A DNA stretch of 64,000 nt from Heterohyrax brucei (lineage: Eukaryota > Chordata > Mammalia > Hyracoidea > Procaviidae), in the NCBI GenBank assembly GCA_028571685.1, contig CM053141.1, positions 133,204,833 to 133,268,832 on the forward strand. The letters are read 5' to 3'. Below the pieces are notes generated by a model. That model was not told the origin of the DNA, made no database searches, and saw nothing but the letters and a program-made list of their open reading frames with translations. The position numbers were made by a program, and so were the translations under genes. Below are positions 11,640 through 22,797 of this stretch, in pieces. Position 1 is the first letter of the stretch. Each line of letters opens with the position of its first letter.

Positions 11640-11762
11640 CTGTACTCAAACCTGGATCTTGAGGACAGGGAATGTATCTTTGTTGCCCTTCTGTCTCCAG
11701 TGCATGCTGCAGTTTTTAGTAAGTCTGTGATAGGCATTCAAGACACAGTGAATGAATTAATG
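11640..11762 (+). repeat. L2 3' end fragment
   Basis: Matches the L2 terminal pattern: TGAGGACAGGGAATGTATC, a CCAGTGCATG-like block, then GATAGGCATTCAAGACAC and a GAATGAATTAATG end. Confidence 0.6.
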
Positions 11763-11788
11763 TATAAAGGAGGATTATATGTAACCTA

Positions 11789-11995
11789 AGGAGCCCTGGT
11801 GGCACAGTGGTTAAGTGCTTGGTTGCTTACCAAAAGATCAGTGGTTTGAGCCCGCCAGCCACCCCACAGGAGAAATAAGTGGCAGTCTGATTCTGTAAAG
11901 ATTATAGCCTCAGGAACCGTGTTGGGGCACTTGCCCTCTGTCGTGTAGGGTTGCTGTGAGTCTGATTGGACCTGACAGCGGTGAGTTTGGTATTT
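11789..11995 (+). repeat. AfroSINE, long form
   Basis: Clear head GGAGCCCTGGTGGCACAGTG and box-B-like AGATCAGTGGTTTGAGCCC. The long-form segment TGTAAAGATTATAGCCTC is present, as is the tail TGAGTCTGATTGGACCTGAC. Confidence 0.9.
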
Positions 11996-12256
11996 TAGGT
12001 ATATTTAACCACAAGAGTTGAAGGGATTGGTATGTGGAGAGCTGCTTCACCAACTCTTACTTTCTGGCTCTTCTACCCCTTCTCCGAAGCTCTGCTCCTG
12101 CTTTTGAATCTCCAGCTCCTTCTGGTACCACGAGATAGCATTTGAGTTAGAATGGACAGTGACTTCTAAATTCAGAAAGGATATTGCAGCCTAGAATTGT
12201 ACCACACCTATGGGTTTTGTTCAGCTGTTGGCTTACTTCTGCTAATATTGACTGCT

Positions 12257-12470
12257 AAGGAGCCCACTGATGTAACAGTTAAGCACTTGGCTACAAGCTG
12301 AAGGGTTAGTAGTTTAAACCCATCTAATGGCTTTGCAGGAGAAAGACCTGGTGATCTGCTACTGTAACAGTAAAACTCTAGAAATCCCTGTGGGGTAGTT
12401 CTACTCTGTCACACGAGGCCACTGTCAGTTGGAACTGAGTAGACAACACCCAGCAAAAACAACAACAGTA
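12257..12470 (+). repeat. AfroSINE, long form
   Basis: Head AAGGAGCCCACTGATGTAAC, long-form block ATCTGCTACTGTAACAG, tail TCAGTTGGAACTGAGTAGAC and a CAAAAACAACAACA end. More diverged than the neighbour at 11789. Confidence 0.8.
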
Positions 12471-12534
12471 TTAACTATTAGAGGAACTTCTTAGTCCAGT
12501 ATGTAATGAGTATAGTTAAGTCCATACGGTCTTA

Positions 12535-13286
12535 CTGTTGTTGGGTGCTGCTGAGCTGGTTCCTGCTATGTGCAACAGAAACGCCACATGATCCTGTACC
12601 AGTCTCACAATTACTGCTGTGCTTGAGCCCGCTGCTGCAGCTGCTGAATCATTCTGTCATTGAGAGTCCTTTTCTTTTTGTTGCCTCTCTACCAAGCATG
12701 ATGCCCTTCGCCAGGAATTGAACCCTCCTGGTAACATGTTCAGGATACATGAGAGGTAGTCTCATCATCCTTGCTTCTAAGGAGCATTCATTCTGGTTGT
12801 ACTTTGTCCAAGACAGATGTTTGTCTTTTCGGCAGTCCATGATTTATTCAGTGTTCTTAGCCAACACCACGATTCAGAGGCCTGAGTTCTTTGGTGTTCA
12901 TCATTCATCTTCCAGCTTTCTCATGCATATGTGGCAGTTGAAAATACCATGGCCCGGGGCAGAGGCACTTTGGTCTTCAAGGCGACATCTTTTCTGTTCA
13001 ACATTTTAAAGAGAACTTTTAGAGCAAATTTGCTCACTGCAGTGCGTCCTTTGATTTCTTGACTGCTGCTTCCATGGGTATTAATATGGTTCCAAGTAAA
13101 ATGAAATCGTTGACAACTTCACTCTCTTCTCCCTTTACCATGATGTTGCTTATTGGTCCAATTGTGAGGATTTTTGTTTTCTTTATGTTGAAGTGTAATC
13201 CATAGTGAAGGGTGTGATCTTTGATCTTCATCAGTAAGTGCTTCAACTTCTTTTTACCTTGCTTGCTGAAAGAAGAGGACTTGAAT
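12535..13286 (-). mobile_element. RTE (BovB-like) LINE, 5'-truncated with inverted 5' tip
   Basis: This is the antisense of the 3' third of the afrotherian RTE. On the minus strand the RT-C-terminal peptide around 13034-13260 reads KIKDHTLHYGLHFNIKKTKILTIGP, the same block as in the RTE copy at 51 kb. At about 13259 the match switches to the plus strand (TTGCTTGCTGAAAG, then AGAGGACTTGAA), which is the next part of the same element reversed. GGTCTTA at 12528-12534 and again at 13287-13293 is a candidate target-site duplication enclosing both parts. Confidence 0.85.
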
Positions 13287-13293
13287 GGTCTTA

Positions 13294-13760
13294 TTCTCAG
13301 GATGCAAAACAGAAAACAGATGGAAATGTTAAAAAAAAAAAGGAAAAAATACTTGCCCACTGAATGAGCCTCCTACTAAGATTATAAAATATGGCAAAGG
13401 ACATTTAGAATATTAAATGTACGAGGTAAGAATAGCCTGTGTCAGGGAGCTGTTAGAGTCATTGTGTCAGATTCTCTGTTTCCAGTGGTTTCAGAATCAT
13501 CACCACCCCCTTGAGAGAATGGGAGATTTATATCCTGAATAAATTTGCCTTTGCACATACAGTATGTAAATTTTCTAAGTGCTTCTAACCAATGAATGTG
13601 TATGTTTTTGCTTATCTGCTTTATCTCTAGTGATAAATGCCACTTAAAAATCTCACACAGCCAAGTCTAAATGATTGGTACTTGTGTAAAACCATACTAA
13701 CTGTATATTAAAATAAACTCAAAGTTTGAAAACGGAAAAAAAAAAATGTCTTGCTTGATT
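13294..13760 (+). other. Possible retrocopy 3' end with A tail
   Basis: AATAAA occurs at about 13713 and an A11 run follows at about 13736, the spacing expected of a reverse-transcribed polyadenylated RNA. The body has no long frame, and I cannot find a matching target duplication. It could equally be the end of an old L1. Confidence 0.25.
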
Positions 13761-15790
13761 TGTTAAATCTTATCAGCATTTTAAGAAGGAATCTTTGTCT
13801 CAGAAAAGAGTATGGCTACCTCAGACCCCGCTGAAGAGTGCATTGAAATGGGAAGTACAGTTGAGTCCAGCCTCCGTTTTCGTATTGATGACCAGTTTCA
13901 GCAGAGAGAGCTCACTGAGCTCCTTGGGGCCTAATTTCTCAGTATGTACATAAGGAAAAGTAAACCATGTAGCTGCACACTATGTATCAGGAAGATGGAT
14001 GAAATCTTGAAAAATGTTTGGAACACTTTCTCACAACAAACAGAAACACAGCTGAGGAACAGTTTGGGAGTGAAGTAGCTTGCTGGTCTTTGTAAAGTCT
14101 GTTTTTAATCTTAGAAAAATCATAGCATACATCATATAGTAGATAATTAGACATGTAGTAGACATATAGTAGAATATCAGACATGTTTAAGTAATCTGAA
14201 GATCTCGTCTTTAAAAAGACAAAGGTGGCTCAAGGTAAATAAAGCTTTGCATCCTTTGGCTGCAGTTCTGGGAATGCTTTGATTTGGGTCTTGTAGAAAG
14301 AAACCTGTGTCTCCCTGTAACTGTAATGTACATCTTCACATACGAGGGCTGTTGTGTGCTGTGCTGGTGTAATTGAAAACCTGTAAAAAGCCTAAGAGCT
14401 ACTTTTGAATTGGCTCTGTGAACTTGGACTGGATTTGTCAGAGTGGTGAAAGGTTTAAAGGAATTTTCATAAATGAGGTCTCCAAGCTGTGTGTTAACCA
14501 CAGAATTCCAATGAACTCCAAGCCCTGTAAACTCAGAGACTAGTGCCTCGGAGAAGAGTAGTCATATTGGGGTGGAAATAAATGATTCATTTTCCTTCTC
14601 TGAGTTCTGCAGATGTAAGCACACTTAGCCTCTGATAATCATAATTGAGCAGTCCTGTTGTGCACTAAAAATACAATTTAAAAGTCTAATCTTTAATTAA
14701 GTGGAGTACTCACAGATTAACGTGGTTACAAATCTTGGGCACTGGATGTAGCACAGTGTTTACTGGTGTTGCTAGGAAATAGCTGAGCTCTTCTCAAGTT
14801 GCAGATTGATTTGGTGAGAAGAGGGATGTAGGGTCCTTTCAGTAAAGGGACTTGATTTCTTTCTCCTTTTGTAATGTATGTAAATGCATTTCAGGCAGCA
14901 GATTTCCTGCACACTCAGGGCATTTTATTGGAAAGCCCAGGTGTGTTCACCTAAGTAAACATTCAGAGGCTACTTGAAAGAGGGATTTGACCTATAGCTC
15001 CTGGGTGAATTAAGCATCATGACAGGAGCACAGGTATTTGGGTTTTTAATATAGCAGATGTCTCCATTTGTTAGAATCATCTAGAAAATAGGTTTCTCTT
15101 TAAAATCCCTTTATCATGAAGCTAATTGATGGTTTTGTGTTCTTGCCATCACCAGGAAACTTTGAAATTACTATAGACATTTGATCCAGGTTGATGGTTT
15201 TCCAAAATCATTATTACTTCTATGAAGGAAACCAAACTCTGCTTTTCTTTCCTATTTCTTTTCCCAGCTTTGGCAAATGTCACTGCATGACACATTTACA
15301 ATAGTTTTTTTTTTTTTTTTTTTTTAATGCAGGGCTAATGCTTGCACAGCATGAAAGAGAGTAGCTGTGCCAGCTCACTTGCCTTGTCCCTGAAAAGGAC
15401 GTGAGGTTGCTATGTGCTATTTCAGTAGGACCAGGCATGCAAGAGTGGCCTCTCCATGCTTAAAAGCAGAACGAAGGAAAAACCTACATTGTCAAATTCC
15501 TGTTTGGTCTGTTTGAGGCAGACATTTGCACTCAGGACTGGAAGGGCAAAGCAAAGGACCTTCCTAAGAGATGTAAAAATAACAGAATTGACTCAAGGAA
15601 AAAATCAAGGTTAGGATGACTTATGCTTAAAACAGGATTTATTCTCCATCCAATCTCATAACAACCTGGCCTGCATCAATCAGAAAATTGTGGATATGGG
15701 AGGGATACCGCTGCTGGGGGGCCAGCGCGTGACTATACGTCAGGTTGTACCCACGGCCTCTCTTTGTAATTAACACACACTTAACTGCCT
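13761..15790. other. Intron without recognised element
   Basis: Apart from a T21 run at 15305-15325 (the antisense of an A tail), I see nothing I can name. The open frames on both strands are short and unlike known proteins. Confidence 0.4.
15305..15325. repeat. Poly(T) run
   Basis: Twenty-one T in a row. Possibly the A tail of a minus-strand retroposon whose body is not recognisable. Confidence 0.9.
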
Positions 15791-15794
15791 CTGG

Positions 15795-15960
15795 GGAAAC
15801 CCTGCTGATGCAGTGGCTAAGTGCTATAGCTGCTAACTGAAAGATTGGCAGTTGAAATCCACCAGGTGCTCCTTAGAAACTATGGGACAGTTCTTCTCTG
15901 TCATATAGGGTCACTGTGAGTCAGGATCAACTTGACAGCAACTTGCGGTTTTTTGGTTTT
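15795..15960 (+). repeat. AfroSINE, short form
   Basis: Head GGAAACCCTGCTGATGCAGT, box-B-like TTGGCAGTTGAAATCC, tail GTGAGTCAGGATCAACTTGA and a GGTTTTTTGGTTTTGG end. Confidence 0.9.
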
Positions 15961-16024
15961 GGTTTTTGCACTTCTTTTGGTCAGCTACTTCTGGATGATT
16001 ATTGACTCAACATGTAGAAGGAAA

Positions 16025-16135
16025 GTTGTCGATTTTGACAATAACTGTTTTCTCATTCTGTGTAAGTACCCAGCATAGTGTCTGATAGGCACTATGTAAT
16101 CACTGTATGTTGGCTGAATAAATAAATCCTTCAGC
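16025..16135 (+). repeat. L2 3' end fragment
   Basis: CCCAGCATAGTGTCTGATAG, then GGCACTATGTAATCACTG and TGGCTGAATAAATAAAT follow the L2 terminal order. Confidence 0.65.
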
Positions 16136-16344
16136 ATAACTTGTAAGAAAGTGTATTATAATACAAAATATCAGGCTACTCCATAGCCATAAGTAGAGTC
16201 CAGGGACTTCCCCTCTTTGAAGATACCGCATTACCTATGTTGATTACACTCAGAACGTCCCTCTGAGGTTAAGGTACTGTGAAACAGGTGGCCAAAATAT
16301 GCTGTGATGGAAGATCTGATTGCTCAGTTACTCACTGTCATACC

Positions 16345-16405
16345 AAAAAAAAAAAAAAAATCCGTTCCTGTTGAGTCAGTTCTGACTCATAGCATAGGTG
16401 ATAGA
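16345..16405 (-). repeat. Poly(A) run and AfroSINE/RTE tail fragment
   Basis: A16 at 16345-16360 is followed by GTTGAGTCAGTTCTGACTCA, the reversed tail shared by AfroSINE and RTE. Only the tail is present. Confidence 0.55.
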
Positions 16406-16504
16406 ATTTCAAGAGGCATGAAACTGGCTTTTACAGAACTGTTAATGCTAGAGGGCAATGGTGGTAATAAGGTGGAAAGGTGAAAGAGCAGTTAGATCTG
16501 GCTC

Positions 16505-16615
16505 ACAGATTAGAAGCTTCTTGAGGACGGTGGTGGTTATTCCAGTCGTTTACGCTGTTGCTTAAAACACCCAACAGTGTGTCTGGTAAAGACGGTGGGT
16601 AAGCGGCAGAATAAA
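16505..16615 (+). repeat. L2 3' end fragment
   Basis: CTTCTTGAGGACGGTGGTGG through GTGTGTCTGGTAAAGACGG and a GAATAAATTAC end fit the L2 terminus. Confidence 0.5.
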
Positions 16616-17329
16616 TTACTGCTAAAGAGCATGGACTAACCTCAGGCAGGGGAAGGCAGTGCCTTGCACTAGCTTTGAGATTGGGAACTATTTCCTGAAC
16701 CTCTGGATATTTTTATTTCTTTTCATCCTGTCTTCATTAACTTACTTACTGTGTGCTGCATTTGTATTAGGTAGGTGTTGGGTGTTAGAGATAAAATGGG
16801 AACAGTGGGTATCAGATCCACTCTTCTGCCCTTCTCTACGTGCTCTTAGTGCTGAGCAGCTGGCCCACTGTCACAGACTGAACTAATGGCACCTTTGTTT
16901 TCTAGCTTTGGGATGGGTTTGGCCAACAGGAAGCTGAACCAGGAGATCAGAAATCTAGTGAGAATAGAGGTTTGGGGTTGTTTGTTCCCTAGGCCACCTC
17001 TTCACCAGCTTGTCAGCTTGTCAGAGTCCTGACAACAGACACAGCTCTTGCTGGCAGCCCTGTCCCTGAAGCAGCTCTCTGGTACGTGCGCCCTTCCCAG
17101 GCCACCTCGGGGTGGTAACTTCCCGTTAGTATAACTAGTGCAGTATTACTAGTGCACCATCTCTTGTGTTCTCTCCAAACCCTGTGCACAACTTTGCAAA
17201 TGGTCTGTCTAGTAACCTCTTCTTACATTTCTGCTGAGTGTGCTACGTGTTTCATTCTGGGAACCTGACTGACGCAGATGATTACGTACCTTAGAAGCCG
17301 ATACAAGAATGAGAGGATTTAGGTAGAAT

Positions 17330-17390
17330 TTAGTGCAATGATTGGCACCTAACAAGTGTCAAGAAGGTTAGGTATTATCATCACTAACTT
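17330..17390 (+). repeat. MIR fragment
   Basis: The motif TGCAATGATTGGCACCTAAC and the downstream GGTTAGGTATTATCATCAC fit a MIR 3' part. Confidence 0.4.
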
Positions 17391-17487
17391 TTATTACAAA
17401 TATTGAATTTTAAATATTAATTATTTTTGCATTATTTTTTCAAAAACTTAAAGGTGAGAGTAAAATAGTTATTAATTTGCAACTGTT

Positions 17488-17682
17488 AGGTACCTGAGTG
17501 CCACAAATGCTTATGTGCTCAACTACTGGCCAAAAGGTTGGCAGTTCTAACTCGCCTAGACAGCCCGGGGGATCTGGTTTTGAAAGGTCACAGCTTTGAA
17601 AACTCGTGAAATGTAGTTTTACTCTGCGCGTTTGGGATCATCATGAATTGGAGTCGACTGGACAACTAACAATGACTGCAAA
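17488..17682 (+). repeat. AfroSINE, long form, diverged
   Basis: Box-B-like GGTTGGCAGTTCTAACTC, the GGTCACAGCTTTGAAAAC block of the long form, and the tail CATGAATTGGAGTCGACTGG. The head is decayed. Confidence 0.75.
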
Positions 17683-17950
17683 AAAAGACACGTATGTATG
17701 TCAATTTCAATTTAAATATAACAGTGTTCTGCAGCTGCTGAAAATGGGAAAAACAAAACAAAGGTTTAGGGCTTAAGGTCACACATGGTCCGGTGGCACA
17801 ACTGAAAGAAATGAAGGGTTTTTGACTTTGTTTCGCTATACAGGGTATGCAGTGATGACATGTCTGGGAAAAGAAGGTTGCAACTGCAAAGTATTTAGTG
17901 TAATAAAATGTGTATCCTACTTTGGGTAATTGTGTGTGCTTAATGCAATA

Positions 17951-18030
17951 CCGAAACAAACAAACAAAAACAAAACAAAAGAAACTACCAGCACCACCAC
18001 CCACTGCTGTCAAGTTGATTCTAACTCATA
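17951..18030 (-). repeat. 80-bp retroposon with only tail and A-rich end
   Basis: A 40-base CAAA-rich run precedes CTGCTGTCAAGTTGATTC and TAACTCATA, the reversed AfroSINE/RTE tail. GCTTAATGCAATA (17938-17950) and GCTTAATGTAATA (18031-18043) flank it exactly, a 13-bp target duplication with one mismatch. Confidence 0.75.
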
Positions 18031-18170
18031 GCTTAATGTAATAACCCCTCTTTATGCCAACTAAGTAATAATTGAATTGAATTATGGGCAAACTTGCATC
18101 TTCAAGATAATTACTGTAAGGGCTGGAATAAAGCATTTTCCCATTTGTACCCTGCTGGTAGTTTTGAGGA

Positions 18171-18323
18171 AAGTCCTGGTGCCGTAGTGGTTAAGTGCTA
18201 CCACTGCTAAACAAAAGGTTGGCAGTTCAGATTCACCGGGTGCTCCTTGGAAAGTCTATGGGGCAGTTTTAGTCTGTCTGTAGGGTTGCTATGAGTTGGA
18301 ACTGATTCGACGGCAGTGGATGG
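18171..18323 (+). repeat. AfroSINE, short form
   Basis: Head TCCTGGTGCCGTAGTGGTTA, box-B-like AGGTTGGCAGTTCAGATTC, tail TGAGTTGGAACTGATTCGAC. GTAGTTTTGAGGA at 18158-18170 and the similar GTAGTTTCAAGAA after the tail suggest a target duplication. Confidence 0.9.
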
Positions 18324-18339
18324 GTAGTTTCAAGAAAGA

Positions 18340-19372
18340 AGGTACTTAGAATTTCTTATAGACTCTTAAAGGTAGATCTATTTATTTAAAATCATTGCTG
18401 ACGAAGAGACCAACATTCTAATGTTTCTATAGTAGATTTTCTGTTCACACACATTTTTCTGACTTCTGTCCTAAAGTTCTCATTCTTGAGTCACATAAAA
18501 TAGGTCAGTCTGTGACGCTTAGAGTCATCTTGCCTATTACTTACAGGACATTCATTACACTGTTAGTCAAGAATGAAAGCTAACAAATTCCCTGAAGTAG
18601 TACTGGTCAGTTTGAAAAACAAAACTTACCACAACTTCTTTCCATTTGATAATAAATTTGTCATAGTTGTTGAAATTTCAGACCATATGGATGAAACATT
18701 CAATGTTAAAAAAATTGTCCAGGTACTGTCTATCAAACTAGTAAGCAAGGGAATTTCACTACTGTCTCTTTTTTACAATCAAGTAGAGTCAAGGGAGGAA
18801 TAGCAGTTTGAAGTCTTTTGATGTCAGTTCAAATACAGATTTATAGTTTGTCCGTTCTGTGCAAGGAGCTGAGTAGGCAAAAAATACATACCCTGCTTCC
18901 AGAAGAGTTGATTTTCCTAGAAGGAATTATTGTCATTTGAACATTTGGATCTTTTTTTATTTAGCATTTTCTTTAAGGTCAACCCCATGAGGGGTTTCTA
19001 CCTTCTTTCTTTATAAAGAATGTGCTTTTCAAATATTAAGCACTTAAGGGATACACTTTTCTTATCTACTTATGTATGTATGTTTTCACTGCCTTTGAAT
19101 TCTCCTTTCTGGAAGAGTGGTTATATTATAGTGTCATAACGATCTCCCACTTGAACCTAGTAATGCCACTTAGAATTTTGTCCTAGCTCTCCATATCTGC
19201 TTATATTCATCTCTTCTTACTTTTCATCTTGAATGAAATACAATGACATTTTTGCCAACAGGAACTTGTGTATTAATAGTAATTGTTACTCAAAATAATT
19301 GTACTCCTTTCACCATATCACTTGTGTTGGCGTAAGTGCCAGTAATATGAAAATAAAGTTCTTAGTAGATAC
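18340..19372. other. Intron without recognised element
   Basis: Ordinary AT-rich intron. The 76-codon plus-strand frame at 18573-18803 has no recognisable domain and is probably chance. Confidence 0.4.
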
Positions 19373-19833
19373 TGTCTTAGGCATCTAGTACCAGTGTAAC
19401 AGAACTGCTACAAGAGGATGGCTTTAAATAGAGAAATTTTATTCTGTCATGGTCCAGTAGGCTAAAAGTCCAAATTCAGGTTGTCTGCTCCAGGAGAATA
19501 CTTTCTCTGTTAGCTGTAGAGGAAGGTCCTTGTCTTCCACTTTCGCCTGTATCTTTATCAGTGAGCTTCTGAGGCACAAGACACCAAGTCCTTTCTGAAG
19601 GACATACACTGCTCCCAGCCCTGCTTCGTAGTGGTATGAGGTCGCCGAAATTTTGCTTGCTAACTTTTCTTTTATATCCTAAGAGGCTGTCCCAAGACAC
19701 AGTACAGTCACATCCTCATTAACCTCGTAGTAGCAGGGTTAACAGCATAAAAAAACTTCACACAATAGTAGCATCCGAGACCTAGCCAAGTTAATACAGG
19801 CATTTTTGGGTGGATGCAATTCAGTCCATGACA
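19373..19833 (-). mobile_element. Solo LTR, MaLR-like (ERVL class) fossil
   Basis: Plus-strand ends are TGTCTTAGGC and CCATGACA, giving the TG...CA termini of an LTR. GATAC and GATAG lie immediately outside, a 5-bp target duplication with one mismatch. No internal viral sequence is attached. It belongs with the copies at 8243 and 21249. Age: probably tens of millions of years, judged only by visible divergence between copies. Confidence 0.75.
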
Positions 19834-20299
19834 GATAGACACAGAAATTATCACATTGCACCCAATACCTCTTTAGAGTAACTGGTGGTGTTGGCAGATG
19901 GAAAGCACACTACTTTATGCAGTTAATCTAGAAATACTCTTTGCTGCACTTATGTGTGTGTGTACAGTCTTTTCCTTCTAGAAACTTACCCTCTAGTTAA
20001 GGAGGAAAAGAGTTACAACAGCAGTAGAGGCTTACAAGTGCAGTAGTAGGAAGGAGGAGGGCTTGGTTAATTCTACGTGGAGTGGGGAGGACAGCAGTCA
20101 GATTAGCAAGGACTTCTCTCCTTCACCCTCTTCAGCTTTATTGACTTGTTAAGTGGCTTGCATCCACTTAGTCTGAAAATTTTCTTATTTCTCTTTTCAG
20201 CTTTCTTACTTCAATCAACTCATTTCCCCTTACCTATGCTTTCACCTCAGTCAGGGTGAGCCTTCTTCTCTTTTGTGCTTCTGCAACAGTGTTCTGATA
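19834..20299. other. Intron without recognised element
   Basis: Nothing nameable seen between the LTR and the L2/MIR pair. Confidence 0.4.
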
Positions 20300-20412
20300 G
20301 ATTGTGTACTTTTATCTTCCTTCACCAGATCACAGTCTTTTTGATGCCAGAGTCCACATTTCATTCATGTCTGTAGTATTCCCAGTGCTTAGTTTCATCT
20401 GTGGCATGTAGT
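20300..20412 (+). repeat. L2 3' end fragment
   Basis: Pattern CAGAGTCCACATTTCATTC, then GTAGTATTCCCAGTGCTTAG and CTGTGGCATGTAG fits the L2 terminus. Confidence 0.5.
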
Positions 20413-20522
20413 TGTAGGAATAATAATGATAATCATGTTTACTAAGCACTTACTGTGGACCAAAGCAGGTGGTACATATATCCATTATCTTCCTTAATCC
20501 TCCTGACGACTCTGTCAGATTC
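20413..20522 (-). repeat. MIR
   Basis: Reversed MIR: TTTACTAAGCACTTACTGTG, then CCATTATCTTCCTTAATCC and TCCTGACGACTCTGTCAG. Confidence 0.7.
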
Positions 20523-20529
20523 TCATTGG

Positions 20530-20880
20530 TTGTTAATTCACATCAAGTTAGCTCAGACTCATTGCAGCCCCATGTAGAACAGAATGAACTGTTGCCTAGT
20601 CCTGCACCATCTTCATGACTGTTGATTTGTTCAAGTCCATTGTTGTAGTTATTGTGAGTGCCTTCTGACCTGAGAGTTCATCTTCTGATAAGCCAGTCTT
20701 CTATTATGATGCATAGGATTTTCACTGGGTAATTTTCAAAAGTGGGTTGCCAGGCCTTTCTTTCTAGTCTGTCTTAGTCTTGAAGGACCAGTGAAACCTG
20801 TCCACCATGTGGCTTCTACAGTCATAGCAATATGTAAGCCACCGCAGAATGACAGACTGAGAGGTGGCAGCTCTCTCAAA
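20530..20880 (-). mobile_element. RTE-related fragment with alternative tail
   Basis: The left part follows the reversed RTE tail (CAAGTTAGCTCAGACTCATT, then CCTAGTCCTGCACCATCTTC). The right part is AAACCTGTCCACCATG plus a GTAAGCCACCGCAGAATGAC block that is not in the standard RTE 3' region but recurs at 45.9-46.05 kb. It is best described as an older RTE variant or a composite. Confidence 0.55.
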
Positions 20881-21248
20881 TAGTGTCAGAATCATCACTT
20901 TAAAGATGAAGACACTAAGGCCTAAGGAAGTTTATAAATGTGCTGAAAGTTGAGCAGGTAGAAAGTGGCACAGCTACTTTGTTTGGCTTCAGATTGGCTT
21001 TAATAAAGAAACAGTTAGATGAATGGAAAATAAAAACTAGGCCAAATGATCTCTTCCCTTTCCTCAACAGCTTGCTCCTTCTCTGTGTGTGTGCACTATA
21101 ATTTGATATCTGTTGATGAGGCAACTGCTGAGAGATAACCTCTTTACCCTGTACCTTTACCCTCACCACGCTTATTTTCTGACAAAAGCATTTTGAGTTG
21201 TTAATGGAAATACATGCAACTACTCATATTTATATTTATATCACTATC

Positions 21249-21730
21249 TGAATTATCTAATGCTGCTATAATGGAAATACTACAAGTAGATGACATTAAT
21301 AAAGAGAAATTTATTCTCTCACAGTCTAGTAGACTGTAATTCCAAATGCAGGGCATCCTATGCCAGCTCTGAAGGAAGATCCTTTTCATCAATCTTCCCC
21401 TGGTTTAGAAGCTTCTCAGATGCAGAGACCCTGAGTCCAAAGGACACACTGTGCTCCCAGTGCTGCTTTTCTAGGTGGTATGAAGTCCACTGTCTCTCTG
21501 CTGGGTTCTTTCCTATATCTCAAAGGAGATTGGCTTAAGACACAATGTAATGTCCTAGACTGAGTCCTACCTCATTGACATAACTGCCATTAATCCCATC
21601 TCATTAACTTCGTGGAGATGGGATTTATAACACATGGGGAAATCATATCAGATGACAAAGTGGTGGACAATCACATGGCCTAGCCAAATTGATAACCATA
21701 TTTTGGGGGGACACAACTAAATCCATGACA
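21249..21730 (-). mobile_element. Solo LTR, MaLR-like (ERVL class) fossil
   Basis: The closest in pattern to the family: TTTATTCTCTCACAGTCTAG, GCTTCTCAGATGCAGAGACC, GCCTAGCCAAATTGATAACC and an ATCCATGACA end. It has the same orientation as the LTR at 19373, but the 1.4 kb between them holds host L2 and MIR, not viral genes. Confidence 0.75.
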
Positions 21731-22780
21731 TTTACTAGATCATAATATGCTTTATAGTGTCATAAATAATAATGAATGAATAAATAAGAAAGGTAAAATA
21801 CAAATTCTATTTTCTGCAAGTTCAGAAAGAGAAATTCAAATTGGCTGCAGATAAAAGGGAGGAATTTGTTGGCTGATAGCACTGAAAAGTCACGGGTAAT
21901 TTTTGCTCTAGGTAAGGTATGACTGGAGGTTCGAGCTATGTCATCATGGCTCTGTTTCCCTCCATTTCAGCTCTGCCCAGGAAAGGTATCCCTCTCAGAC
22001 TGCTTTCCTTTTTTGGTAGACATATAACCATGGTAGCTCCAACCTTACATCTCCAGGGTCAAAGTCTGAGGGAAGTAATGTCCTGGCTGGGTTCATAGCA
22101 AAAGTCTCAATGTATTTTACTGGCTGGTTGGCTACTATGCCATTCATGAAGTCTTGAGAAATGCCATGTGCTAGTCAGCTTTGGTCCAGGGAAAGGTAAT
22201 GTGGCAGAAAAGTGAAGACTGGACAAGAAATCAGTTCTGTGGAGTCCAGTCAGGACTGTTTTAGCAAGTCAAGCAGGAGTTTGGATCTATACTAGATAGA
22301 GGCATAAACTTCAGAGGATTAATATAGTGATTTCTGGAGATGTTGAAAGGATGAGTGCATGAATGAATAAAGTCTAGCATGTGCTTCTTCAAGCTCACTC
22401 AGGTACTTAGTGATATATTCAAATTACAATTCTCAAATTTGGTACAGCAGACTTTTGGGATCCAGAGGAACAACTATCTGATGCAGACACCAGCAATCTG
22501 TGTGGCAACAGCCTGGGAGTAAACTGAGTTAAAAGCAGGCCTGTCTTCAGGGAGTAATCTAGGGTGGTTTTTAAGAATAAGCATTTAAAAGTATAAAGCT
22601 TCATATGAAATTATTAAATGAGATTTGGTATTAATTGTTCAAGTAAGCAAGGAAGTATATTATGTATTTTAGAATTCTGTCAATCAAAAATGAAGCTTCC
22701 AGTGGAATAATCTTAAGCATTTCAGTAGAGTAATCCTGGGTCTACATTCCTAATCATTACTCTGTGCTCTTCCAGGGTTT
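21731..22780. other. Intron with a possible old repeat
   Basis: The segment 21815-22120 has the look of a decayed interspersed repeat, but I cannot name it. The remainder shows nothing. Confidence 0.3.
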
Positions 22781-22797
22781 CCACTCGAAGATACAGT

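Noticed and set aside
12506-13009. Plus-strand frames of 71 and 86 codons
   Set aside because: They are antisense readings of the RTE LINE copy.
13294-13760. A processed pseudogene with AATAAA and an A tail
   Set aside because: No parent coding sequence or target duplication could be found. Kept only as a low-confidence feature.
19373-21730. A short provirus with two LTRs
   Set aside because: The interval contains host L2, MIR and RTE sequence and no viral gene; the first LTR has its own target duplication.
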